Shown here: positions 1 through 6,604 of the stretch, piece by piece
How the letters are laid out: the number at the start of each line of letters is the position of its first letter
How positions within the stretch are numbered: the stretch's first letter is position 1
Source: Clostridia bacterium
GTDB taxonomy: Bacteria; Bacillota; Clostridia; Peptostreptococcales; Anaerovoracaceae
DNA: 64,000 nt
Direction: 5' to 3'
NCBI GenBank assembly: GCA_902363595.1
Contig: CABJAP010000016.1
Coordinates: 26,587 to 90,586, forward strand
Notes under the pieces: generated by a model
What the model saw: only the letters and a program-made list of their open reading frames with translations
Database searches by the model: none
Told to the model about the DNA's origin: nothing
Position numbers and translations under genes: made by a program

Positions 1-980
1 GCGCCTGGGTAAGTATTTATGGCAATCGAAGATATGTTCGCAATTGCCATAAATATAAGGCCCATTACTGCAATTCCAACTATTCCGTTTTTTTCGCTGG
101 CCTCTATAATCCAATCAGAAGGATCATATGCGCCGGTTGCTAAAGCTACATAAGCGCCAAATACAATCGCAAGTACCGAGACGATCCCCCAGCCCCACAT
201 GCATCCATGATACGCTTTGCCTTCAGATTTACCAAGCCTGGTAAATACGCCGAACATAAAGGCCCAGGAGAAACCAAGTCCAAAATTTGTTTCCAAAGCG
301 GATGCTATGTTCCATCGGTCCGTAAGAGCCTCACTCCCGTCAATTATAATTCTGCCCCTAGGCTGCGCATCATATATATAGTCAAAGCCATACTCACTGA
401 ACAAGTAATATCCCAGTTCTGCTATAACAGCCAGCATAAAAACTGCGGATATTCTGGAAAACCACATCATTGCGCTTGGCCCGCTGTATGCAATGTATAT
501 GCCTGTCGCCAATGCAATCACCGACCAGATTGCAATTCCAAGAGTTTCATTACATAAGAAATCCGGCAGTCCGATCCTTGCACTGAACTTGGTTGCAAGC
601 TGTCCGAATAATAGCATGGGCATGGATGCACTTACAATTAATTGGGTAGCAAACAGGACTACGATGATAGCAGGGCCTTTTGATCCAAAGGCGCATTGGG
701 AGGCTGTCATGGAATCCATTCCAAACCGGCATGAATAGATTCCCGCAAAGGCAATTAGAAACAGAGGCAGTACATTGCCCAGAAAAATTGTTGGTACTGC
801 CTGTGTCGCCGGCAAGTACAATCCCGTCTGTGCACCGGCTAGAAAATACCATGCTGCTATACCGAAACACACTTGCACCGCAACCTGGTCTATGAAACCA
901 TAAACGCGTTCTCCGCCTTTTGCCGGCAAACAAGTAAAATTAGCCTCTTGTCTGGCTGCCGCCTGACCTTTTTTACTCAT
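1..980 (-). CDS. NCS1-family permease (partial, 3' end outside window)
   Basis: This is a cytoplasmic-membrane permease of the nucleobase:cation symporter-1 family, whose members import nucleobases, hydantoins, allantoin or related small N-compounds with Na+ or H+. About 326 residues are present. The start ATG at 980 is preceded by GGAGG. The N-terminal stretch reads FGIAAWYFLAGAQTGLYLP, and several hydrophobic spans follow, including AFMFGVFTRLG and an ANISS segment. It is clearly paralogous to the permease at 15525-16991 (same FLAGAQTGLYLP and YHGCMWGWG signatures). It lies 12 bp downstream of a small one-span membrane protein, exactly as its paralogue does, and is the last visible gene of the operon that starts at 3498. 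The substrate cannot be read from the sequence. Confidence 0.85.
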   Translation of the reverse strand, partial: MSKKGQAAARQEANFTCLPAKGGERVYGFIDQVAVQVCFGIAAWYFLAGAQTGLYLPATQAVPTIFLGNVLPLFLIAFAGIYSCRFGMDSMTASQCAFGSKGPAIIVVLFATQLIVSASMPMLLFGQLATKFSARIGLPDFLCNETLGIAIWSVIALATGIYIAYSGPSAMMWFSRISAVFMLAVIAELGYYLFSEYGFDYIYDAQPRGRIIIDGSEALTDRWNIASALETNFGLGFSWAFMFGVFTRLGKSEGKAYHGCMWGWGIVSVLAIVFGAYVALATGAYDPSDWIIEASEKNGIVGIAVMGLIFMAIANISSIAINTYPG

Positions 981-992
981 TATAAAACCTCC

Positions 993-1262
993 TCATGCGC
1001 CGAGTATCTCAGCCGCCCACCACACAGCACAGATGATGACAATTGCCAGGCCTGTCAGAACATCCTTTTTTGCAATTCTTTTTACCCACCCATCTTTGCC
1101 GTGCAATGCATCCCACTCGTGTTTTTCCTCAAATTCCAGTATTCTTGATTCCAAGTCCTCTTTTAGCTTCGGGTCAATTCCAGGCATGTCAATCTCCAGC
1201 TTATGCGCTTCTTCGATCTGCTCGCTAGTAACACTATTTTTGTCATTATAAAGTTCAACCAT
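993..1262 (-). CDS. small single-span membrane protein paired with NCS1 permease (copy 1)
   Basis: An 89-residue protein with an acidic, probably helical N-terminal part (DLESRILEFEEKHEWD), a conserved GKDG turn, a basic KRIAKKD patch and one C-terminal hydrophobic span (LTGLAIVIICAVWWAAEILG). The start at 1262 has a perfect AAGGAGGT ribosome binding site. A second homologue lies at 17020-17259. The two share the order PG-(x)n-DLE-RI-EFEEKH-GKDG-KKD-membrane span, and each sits directly upstream of an NCS1 permease. By analogy with small subunits of other solute symporters, it is inferred to be an accessory subunit or stability factor of the permease. I do not recognise a named family. Confidence 0.8.
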   Translation of the reverse strand: MVELYNDKNSVTSEQIEEAHKLEIDMPGIDPKLKEDLESRILEFEEKHEWDALHGKDGWVKRIAKKDVLTGLAIVIICAVWWAAEILGA

Positions 1263-1298
1263 TTCGGACCTCCTTATCCTCGAATTAAAAACTAAGCC

Positions 1299-2615
1299 CT
1301 ATTTATCTATTTCATGAAGCTTTTTTTCTTTCCTGAGGACAAATATAGCTGCAATCGTTCCTATAGCAGAAAACACCATATACACATATAAAGTTGAAAT
1401 ATTGGAACCAGTATAATCAACTAATGCTCCAAGTAGTGGCTGCGAAACTGTTCCTGCAAAAACCCCCATAAATAACAGTACCGATGATATTGTTCCACCA
1501 AACTTTGGATTAAACACTTCTTCCGGTAGAGCCCAATAAGGTCCATTCATAAACGGTATTCCACCGTAAAAAAGAAATAGTATGAGTGGCAGTACTGCCA
1601 TTGGTGCATATGGTATATACATACATGTAATTAGTGTAATAACAAAACCAATTATTAGTGCATAAGATCGTTTTTGCCCCATGAATCTATCTGAGATAAC
1701 ACCGCCTATAGGTGATGAGATCAGCATTGCTAAGAAAGTAACAACGAGTATTGATGCTACTGTTTCTGCTCCAAAACCTAAATCCACTTCAAGTAAAAGA
1801 GGTAAATAGCTTGCCACAGTATACACTGTTCCACAATTCATCATAATAACTAATGACAAAAACACAAACATAGGTGACTTAATTGATTTTGCTAGTGTAG
1901 TAGGCAGCTTGTCTAATGTCAATCCATCTTCTTTATAAGTGTCAGATTGTTTAGAGCCTCCAGGGAGGATTTCATCTACAATTGTATATCCTTTATACAC
2001 ATCTCTAAAGTCCTTAGCAATTGCTGCATAAAGAATCATTAGAACAATCCCTGTCACAACAATCATTAACATACCAGCAGTTCTCCATTCAAATCCAGCA
2101 TTCAATAATATATTGGCAAAAAAGCTATCAACTGAATAACCAAGTCCAATGCACCCGGTAAGTATTCCTCCGGCTAGTGCTCTCTCTTTTGCTGGAAACC
2201 AAACTGCAGTGGCAGATAACAGCCAGCCTACATAAAGGCCACCGCTTATTCCACCAATAAATCTCAAAACTATAAATAGTGCTACCGAATCACAGAATGG
2301 CCAAAAAACATGAGCAATTATCGCAAAGGGCAGTCCTAATAATGCTAATTTCTTTGTTCCAATCTTTGTTCCTAAAGGACCTCCTATTAAAAGAAATATC
2401 CCATACGAAAAATAGGAAGTTGTTGAGATGAACCCATAAGTTGTGTAACTTATATCGAGTGATTCCATGGCTTCATTACTAAAGCTTGAGAATAATTGCA
2501 CGACCATAAAGAAAAAGGTTATTCCCAAACAATTCAGAACCAAGAAAATCCACCGATATCGAGGCGGTTTATTAAGCATGACGCATTCTTTCTCTGTATT
2601 CGTTATTGTTTCCAT
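1299..2615 (-). CDS. MFS transporter
   Basis: A 438-residue major facilitator with about twelve hydrophobic spans. The inter-domain loop (around residues 200-240) is charged, and the A-like loop reads GGPLGTKIGTKK between spans 2 and 3. The overall look is of the oxalate/formate-antiporter or nitrate/cyanate group, but the substrate is not determinable. The start ATG at 2615 follows GGAAAGGAA. It lies 16 bp after the imine-reductase-like gene and 36 bp before the small membrane protein, so it is cotranscribed with both. Both this gene and the reductase are visibly richer in A+T than the flanking permease genes, which suggests a separate origin. It may export a product or import a co-substrate (inference). 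Confidence 0.8.
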   Translation of the reverse strand: METITNTEKECVMLNKPPRYRWIFLVLNCLGITFFFMVVQLFSSFSNEAMESLDISYTTYGFISTTSYFSYGIFLLIGGPLGTKIGTKKLALLGLPFAIIAHVFWPFCDSVALFIVLRFIGGISGGLYVGWLLSATAVWFPAKERALAGGILTGCIGLGYSVDSFFANILLNAGFEWRTAGMLMIVVTGIVLMILYAAIAKDFRDVYKGYTIVDEILPGGSKQSDTYKEDGLTLDKLPTTLAKSIKSPMFVFLSLVIMMNCGTVYTVASYLPLLLEVDLGFGAETVASILVVTFLAMLISSPIGGVISDRFMGQKRSYALIIGFVITLITCMYIPYAPMAVLPLILFLFYGGIPFMNGPYWALPEEVFNPKFGGTISSVLLFMGVFAGTVSQPLLGALVDYTGSNISTLYVYMVFSAIGTIAAIFVLRKEKKLHEIDK

Positions 2616-2631
2616 TCCAGATTCCTTTCCG

Positions 2632-3498
2632 TTATATCATTTCACTGATAATAGCTACCATTTCCTTTTCTGCTAACCCTTTATCTTCACAGGTTTTGAA
2701 CAATTCCACTATCTTATCTAAGAATGGCGTATTCACTCCATCTTCATTAATGGCATCCCTCATTGTCTCAGTTGAATGTACTTGCTTATCAACACTACAT
2801 ACGCTTGCATCTTTTAATTTACCATCATAACTGGCTAGGTCATTATTAATAACTCGATATATACCTTCAAGAAGAATTGGTAATAAAACTTTTGTTTCCT
2901 CAATCATTTCTTCAACTGGATAGTTATTCTTTAGACAATATGCTGCAACTTCAACAAGCGATGCAAATGCACCAAAATGGATGTTCAACATCGCAATGTC
3001 AAGCATTCCTGAACGCCGAATATCTTCTCCCAAATACGCCGTTTTGCCAAATGCATTAAATAGGTCAATGTTTTCATCAAACGCTTCTTTACTACCCGAA
3101 TAATATACATAACCTCTTTCCGGATGTACATCTTGCGGATAATTCATTATTTTTGCATCTAAAAATAACGTATCCGTTTCTGAAAATAATTTTGCAACCT
3201 CTTCAACCTCTGACGGTTTTGATGTACTTGAATAGACCACAGTTTTCCCGTTAAATCTAGATTTTTTACTTGCATTCACTACTTCTTTTGTTGCTTCATC
3301 ACCCGCCAAATTAAATACAATGCACTTTGAAAGTTCTGCCTCATCAAGCGTTGGCGCATATTTAGCACCCCTTTTGATAAACTGTTCCGCTTTCGCTTTG
3401 GTTCTATTAACAATGGTCACATCAAACCCTGCATCCATTGCTGCATTAATTAACCCACTTCCCATCAGTCCACAACCGATAATTGTTACTTTTTTCAT
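2632..3498 (-). CDS. imine-reductase-like NAD(P)-dependent oxidoreductase
   Basis: A 288-residue member of the beta-hydroxyacid dehydrogenase / imine reductase superfamily. The N-terminal Rossmann motif is IIGCGLMGSG, followed by a VNRT stretch typical of NADP-binding members. The usual DAPVSGG substrate motif of hydroxyisobutyrate dehydrogenases is missing. In its place the protein has a DAKIMNYPQ segment, then YYSGS and YLGED, the pattern of imine reductases. The C-terminal helical domain is of the expected size. ATG at 3498 was chosen over an upstream start because GGAGG lies 8 nt before it. It is the first gene of a four-gene operon behind a -24/-12 promoter. It presumably reduces a cyclic imine or a keto/hydroxy acid; the substrate is unknown. 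Confidence 0.75.
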   Translation of the reverse strand: MKKVTIIGCGLMGSGLINAAMDAGFDVTIVNRTKAKAEQFIKRGAKYAPTLDEAELSKCIVFNLAGDEATKEVVNASKKSRFNGKTVVYSSTSKPSEVEEVAKLFSETDTLFLDAKIMNYPQDVHPERGYVYYSGSKEAFDENIDLFNAFGKTAYLGEDIRRSGMLDIAMLNIHFGAFASLVEVAAYCLKNNYPVEEMIEETKVLLPILLEGIYRVINNDLASYDGKLKDASVCSVDKQVHSTETMRDAINEDGVNTPFLDKIVELFKTCEDKGLAEKEMVAIISEMI

Positions 3499-3549
3499 GA
3501 TTTGTTTCCTCCTAACCAACATCTACGGTATTATATACCATATAATTAC

Positions 3550-3564
3550 GCAAAAGATGTGCCA
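3550..3564 (-). promoter_or_regulatory. sigma-54 (-24/-12) promoter
   Basis: Read on the minus strand the site is TGGCAC, 5 nt, TTGC, a full match to the -24/-12 consensus with correct spacing. It lies about 52 bp upstream of the start of the imine-reductase-like gene. Transcription would begin near 3538. This implies activation by an enhancer-binding protein, which is not encoded in this window. Confidence 0.8.
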
Positions 3565-3646
3565 ACCTCATACAATTTTCACAATAGTCTTAATTAATTG
3601 ATTTTTCAATGGATCATTTGATTTCTTACAAACACACATTCATTTT

Positions 3647-3706
3647 TTGTAGCAAATCGTCTACAATTAGTAGAAAAGCATCACTTTCTTGAAGCAACTA
3701 TTCTAC
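3647..3706. promoter_or_regulatory. inverted repeats upstream of sigma-54 promoter (possible enhancer sites)
   Basis: Two dyads lie about 85-145 bp upstream of the -24/-12 promoter. The first is TTGTAG, 8 nt, CTACAA (3647-3666). The second is GTAGAA (3670-3675) opposite TTCTAC (3701-3706). The position and the shared GTAG/CTAC core suit upstream activator sites. The TGTAG..CTACA edges also occur at the ends of the large palindrome at 17510-17557. Confidence 0.45.
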
Positions 3707-3753
3707 AATGCCTGCGAACCCATTTATAGCTTTCGCTCCCATTTTGGAATTCC

Positions 3754-4063
3754 GACAAAGGGTTTGCATAATATCTAAATACCGGCGGATTTCCTTATAT
3801 TTCCGTAACAGACCTGGCCTTGCTCAAATCCAATTCCAAATATCTTGCCAGCGTAGTAGGTAGCCCTGTTTCGGTTAGCAATTGACCTATTTTCAGGTTA
3901 CCGCGGACATGACAGCCTAAGAAACTTTGACCGAGAAATAAAACCGTCTTACCGCATCAAAGATAATTACAAAAAAATTGTCATAACCCTCGACCACTAT
4001 ACTGCCAGCAATTACGATGGCATCAAGGTTATCAATGCGCTCGACTGGCTGGGCGAAGAATAA
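3754..4063 (+). pseudogene. remnant of DUF4143-type AAA ATPase
   Basis: Three translated pieces on the plus strand match the layout of the DUF4143-containing ATP-binding protein family: a YLNTGGFP segment (3772-3795, just after an in-frame stop), a DLALLKSNSKYLASVVGSPV segment (from 3811, ended by TGA), and a C-terminal NYDGIKVINALDWL segment ending at TAA 4061-4063. They are in different frames and carry internal stops, and the N-terminal Walker region is absent. It is a decayed fragment lying between the two sigma-54 operons. The assignment rests on family sequence patterns recalled from memory. Confidence 0.55.
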
Positions 4064-4078
4064 AAACAAAGGAGCCGG

Positions 4079-4273
4079 CTATTTGTCCTCCAAGCTTTTT
4101 TCAACCTCGCTCATTCTCCCCTCTACCAGTTCTTCGGGCAAATACACCTGTCCGCATACCGGGCATCTTAGCACCTTATGTCTGAAAAATTTATTTAGAT
4201 ACGTAAATTGAACTTCGAATTCTTTCATTTCCTCTTGGCATGTATCACAGATCAGGGTTGACTTTTCGCCCAT
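4079..4273 (-). CDS. small two-CxxC redox/zinc-ribbon protein (DVU_1557-like)
   Basis: A 64-residue protein with two CxxC pairs (C9-C12 and C37-C40), the second in CPVCGQVYLPEELVEG. It resembles the small redox proteins of the DVU_1557 type that accompany MOP-type aldehyde oxidoreductases and a dicluster FAD protein in anaerobes. Its start at 4273 overlaps the end of the upstream gene by 29 bp, with GGAGGA inside that gene, so translation is coupled. It likely binds a metal or takes part in electron transfer or cofactor insertion for the oxidoreductase (inference). It is the last gene of the large operon. Confidence 0.7.
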   Translation of the reverse strand: MGEKSTLICDTCQEEMKEFEVQFTYLNKFFRHKVLRCPVCGQVYLPEELVEGRMSEVEKSLEDK

Positions 4274-6542
4274 TCCATACTTCCTCCAGTTTTAAATCCA
4301 TTCTGTGGGTATATACGCTTTGAATCAAATACTTGTCATCTTCCATTTTGTATCTGACCCAGCAAGTGATATAGTTTAATTTTGCATAACAAACAAACTC
4401 ATCATGCTCTTTATCATAAACCTTTCTGTGAGCCTGATTGCTTTTTTCAAGAACTGTCTTTACATCATCCTCCACAAGTCGGAGTCTCTTCATTTTTTGC
4501 CGGACTTCACCGCTCAGGACGATTTCTATCGAATATTGATTCATTTCGTTATTTGCCGTAGATTCTCCCCAAATATCCGCCAGCAGTGTTTCTTTAAGCT
4601 TAATGCGGTTTTTTCTTCGCTGCGTATAATCGCAAGTCTCATAATCAAAACCGTTAACATCAAATAATAAATCGAACAGATGCACGGACTGTTTGTTATC
4701 ATCCATAAAAGCATCCCTGCAATTGGAGCAATAGGTAATGTACGGCCTGTTATCCAGCTTTGCTCTTTCTTTTGTCACATAATTAGCAAAGTCAGGGTTC
4801 GCCACCGCAGTATCTCCGCCATATCCGCAGCAGCCGTAGTTTCCTTTACCCGCAATCTCTCCTGCATTAATACTAAGCTCACGCAGAAGATCTCTTATGG
4901 AGGTTTGTAAGTTTACATCGTATCTCGAAGAGCAAGGATCAAAGATGGCAAAGCTGCAATCCGTTAACTCCTCACGAAGCGAAGTTTGCGGCCATTTTTG
5001 CTTATCTGCCATAAATTCATAAATCGACACAGTCTTTAATTCAGGAAGATATTCCCGCATGTGCCTGGTGCAAGAAGGACACGCCGTAATCAGAATCGGT
5101 TTTCCAAGGGACTCCCAATCCTGCCGCATTTCTGCTATTTGTTCATTATGCAGAACCTCGTCTCCGGACCATGATGCATGAATGCTGCAGCACCGAAGCA
5201 AAAGTCCAATATTTTTAAAATGGTCAATGAGCCATTTATATGACTGTTCAACATAATTTGGATCAGCTGCTCCCAGATTGCACCCAGGGAAAAACACATA
5301 ATCAGAACGCATGGTTCTCGGCGCGTGCTTACAAATTTTCGCTCGCTGGCTGTTTGCATGCATCATGTCGTCGAGCCAGAATCCGTGAAAAGCCGGCGGC
5401 ATTTTACCCTGTTTGTGTATCAGCTTTCGAGCCTCTAAAATCATATCTTTAAATTCAATATGTGCAGGGCAGCTCTCTTCGTACAGGCCGCATTGGGTGC
5501 ACGTATTGATCATGCGAATCGCGGGCGCTTTGTGCAGCATGGACTCCGCTGCGATTGTCGTGGCAGCAATCTCTTCTTTCATCGCAAGTGGTCTTTTTTT
5601 AAGAAACGCCGTTAAGTCACAGTTTGTTTCACAAGCATCGCATTGACACCTTATACATCTTCCTGCCTCTTTCCGGACTTCTTCTTCGGTAAAAATTCCA
5701 TTGTCCGTAGGGGTTACAGGCTCTTGTCTGAGCAGTTTCTCCAGATTTGGTATAACGTACGTTTCTTTTCTGTCCTTCTTATACTCGATGGTCCCTACTT
5801 TGAAATACGTATCAATAGCAGCTGCAGCCATCGCACCGTCCGCGATAGATGCCATAACCTCTTTTCCGGTCAATGTGCCGCCCCCTAATACCACAGCACC
5901 TTTTTCATTTACGTACACATGGTTCTTTCTATTTAAGGTTCCAAAATCCGTTCCATTTTTTCCGGTTGCCGCATAGATGCAATGAAAACCGTATGTACCC
6001 AGTTGGTCCAGGTTCTTTATCTCTGCTGCAGTTATCAATTGATACGTTTCTTTTCCCATCTGAAGCCGGATCTCCGCCAGATATGCTTCTTCTGGCATCA
6101 AGCTTTTTAACTGGCCGCCAATTTTATTTTCTTTTTCAAATACCACTACTTGATACTTTTTTTCAATTAGTCTCAGGGCGCAGGCAAGGCCGCTTGGCCC
6201 CGCTCCAATGATTGCTATTTTTTCTTTTTTTCGCGGCAAGTTATATTTTATTGGCTCTTTCTTTTTTGCTCTTTGGGTGCAGGTTTTTTCAAGAAGGCGC
6301 AGGTCCACAGCACCATCAAGATCTTTTCTCGGGCAAGCATCCCTGCAATATCCCGGACAAAGCTCCGAAACGATACCTGGAAAGACAACAGCGTTGCGGT
6401 ATAATTTATAGGCTCTTTCATATTTGTGTCTGCTGACCTTATCTTGAAACTCATGGACGTTCAAATGGAACGGGCACACATTGGTACACGCCGGTTCTTC
6501 TCTTTGCTTGCAGTTTTCAAATTGCGCATAATAGTTTTCCAT
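4245..6542 (-). CDS. FAD / multi-[4Fe-4S] oxidoreductase (disulfide-reductase-like, CCG domains)
   Basis: A 765-residue modular electron-transfer protein. Residues 1-90 form a Cys-rich domain as in glutamate synthase small-subunit relatives (C11, C19, C23, then CPGYCRDACP). An FAD-binding GAGPSG motif lies at 113-118. Two ferredoxin-like Cys groups follow at roughly 295-355 (CIRCQCDACETNC and CTQCGLYEESC). A heterodisulfide-reductase-like Cys-rich half comes next (CPSCTRH, GCCGYGG, CSNCRDAF), and the last 100 residues form a separate tail. It matches the dicluster protein found beside MOP-type aldehyde oxidoreductases (DVU_1558 type). It should carry electrons from the hydroxylase at 6605-9484, which has no flavin domain of its own. 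The gene follows a strong hairpin at 6558-6595. Confidence 0.75.
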   Translation of the reverse strand: MENYYAQFENCKQREEPACTNVCPFHLNVHEFQDKVSRHKYERAYKLYRNAVVFPGIVSELCPGYCRDACPRKDLDGAVDLRLLEKTCTQRAKKKEPIKYNLPRKKEKIAIIGAGPSGLACALRLIEKKYQVVVFEKENKIGGQLKSLMPEEAYLAEIRLQMGKETYQLITAAEIKNLDQLGTYGFHCIYAATGKNGTDFGTLNRKNHVYVNEKGAVVLGGGTLTGKEVMASIADGAMAAAAIDTYFKVGTIEYKKDRKETYVIPNLEKLLRQEPVTPTDNGIFTEEEVRKEAGRCIRCQCDACETNCDLTAFLKKRPLAMKEEIAATTIAAESMLHKAPAIRMINTCTQCGLYEESCPAHIEFKDMILEARKLIHKQGKMPPAFHGFWLDDMMHANSQRAKICKHAPRTMRSDYVFFPGCNLGAADPNYVEQSYKWLIDHFKNIGLLLRCCSIHASWSGDEVLHNEQIAEMRQDWESLGKPILITACPSCTRHMREYLPELKTVSIYEFMADKQKWPQTSLREELTDCSFAIFDPCSSRYDVNLQTSIRDLLRELSINAGEIAGKGNYGCCGYGGDTAVANPDFANYVTKERAKLDNRPYITYCSNCRDAFMDDNKQSVHLFDLLFDVNGFDYETCDYTQRRKNRIKLKETLLADIWGESTANNEMNQYSIEIVLSGEVRQKMKRLRLVEDDVKTVLEKSNQAHRKVYDKEHDEFVCYAKLNYITCWVRYKMEDDKYLIQSVYTHRMDLKLEEVWNGRKVNPDL

Positions 6543-6557
6543 ATGTTTTACCTATTA

Positions 6558-6595
6558 AATATTTGGCAGATGGACATGCCCATCTGCCAAATATT
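6558..6595 (-). other. intercistronic stem-loop
   Basis: Perfect 16-bp inverted repeat (6558-6573 and 6580-6595) with a 6-nt loop in the 62-bp gap between the molybdenum hydroxylase and the FAD/Fe-S gene. There is no T-run after it on either strand, so an mRNA-stability or processing element is more likely than a terminator. Confidence 0.7.
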
Positions 6596-6604
6596 ACTCG
6601 TTTA

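Noticed and set aside
2632..3498. 3-hydroxyisobutyrate dehydrogenase
   Set aside because: The Rossmann part fits, but the DAPVSGG substrate motif is absent and imine-reductase motifs are present.
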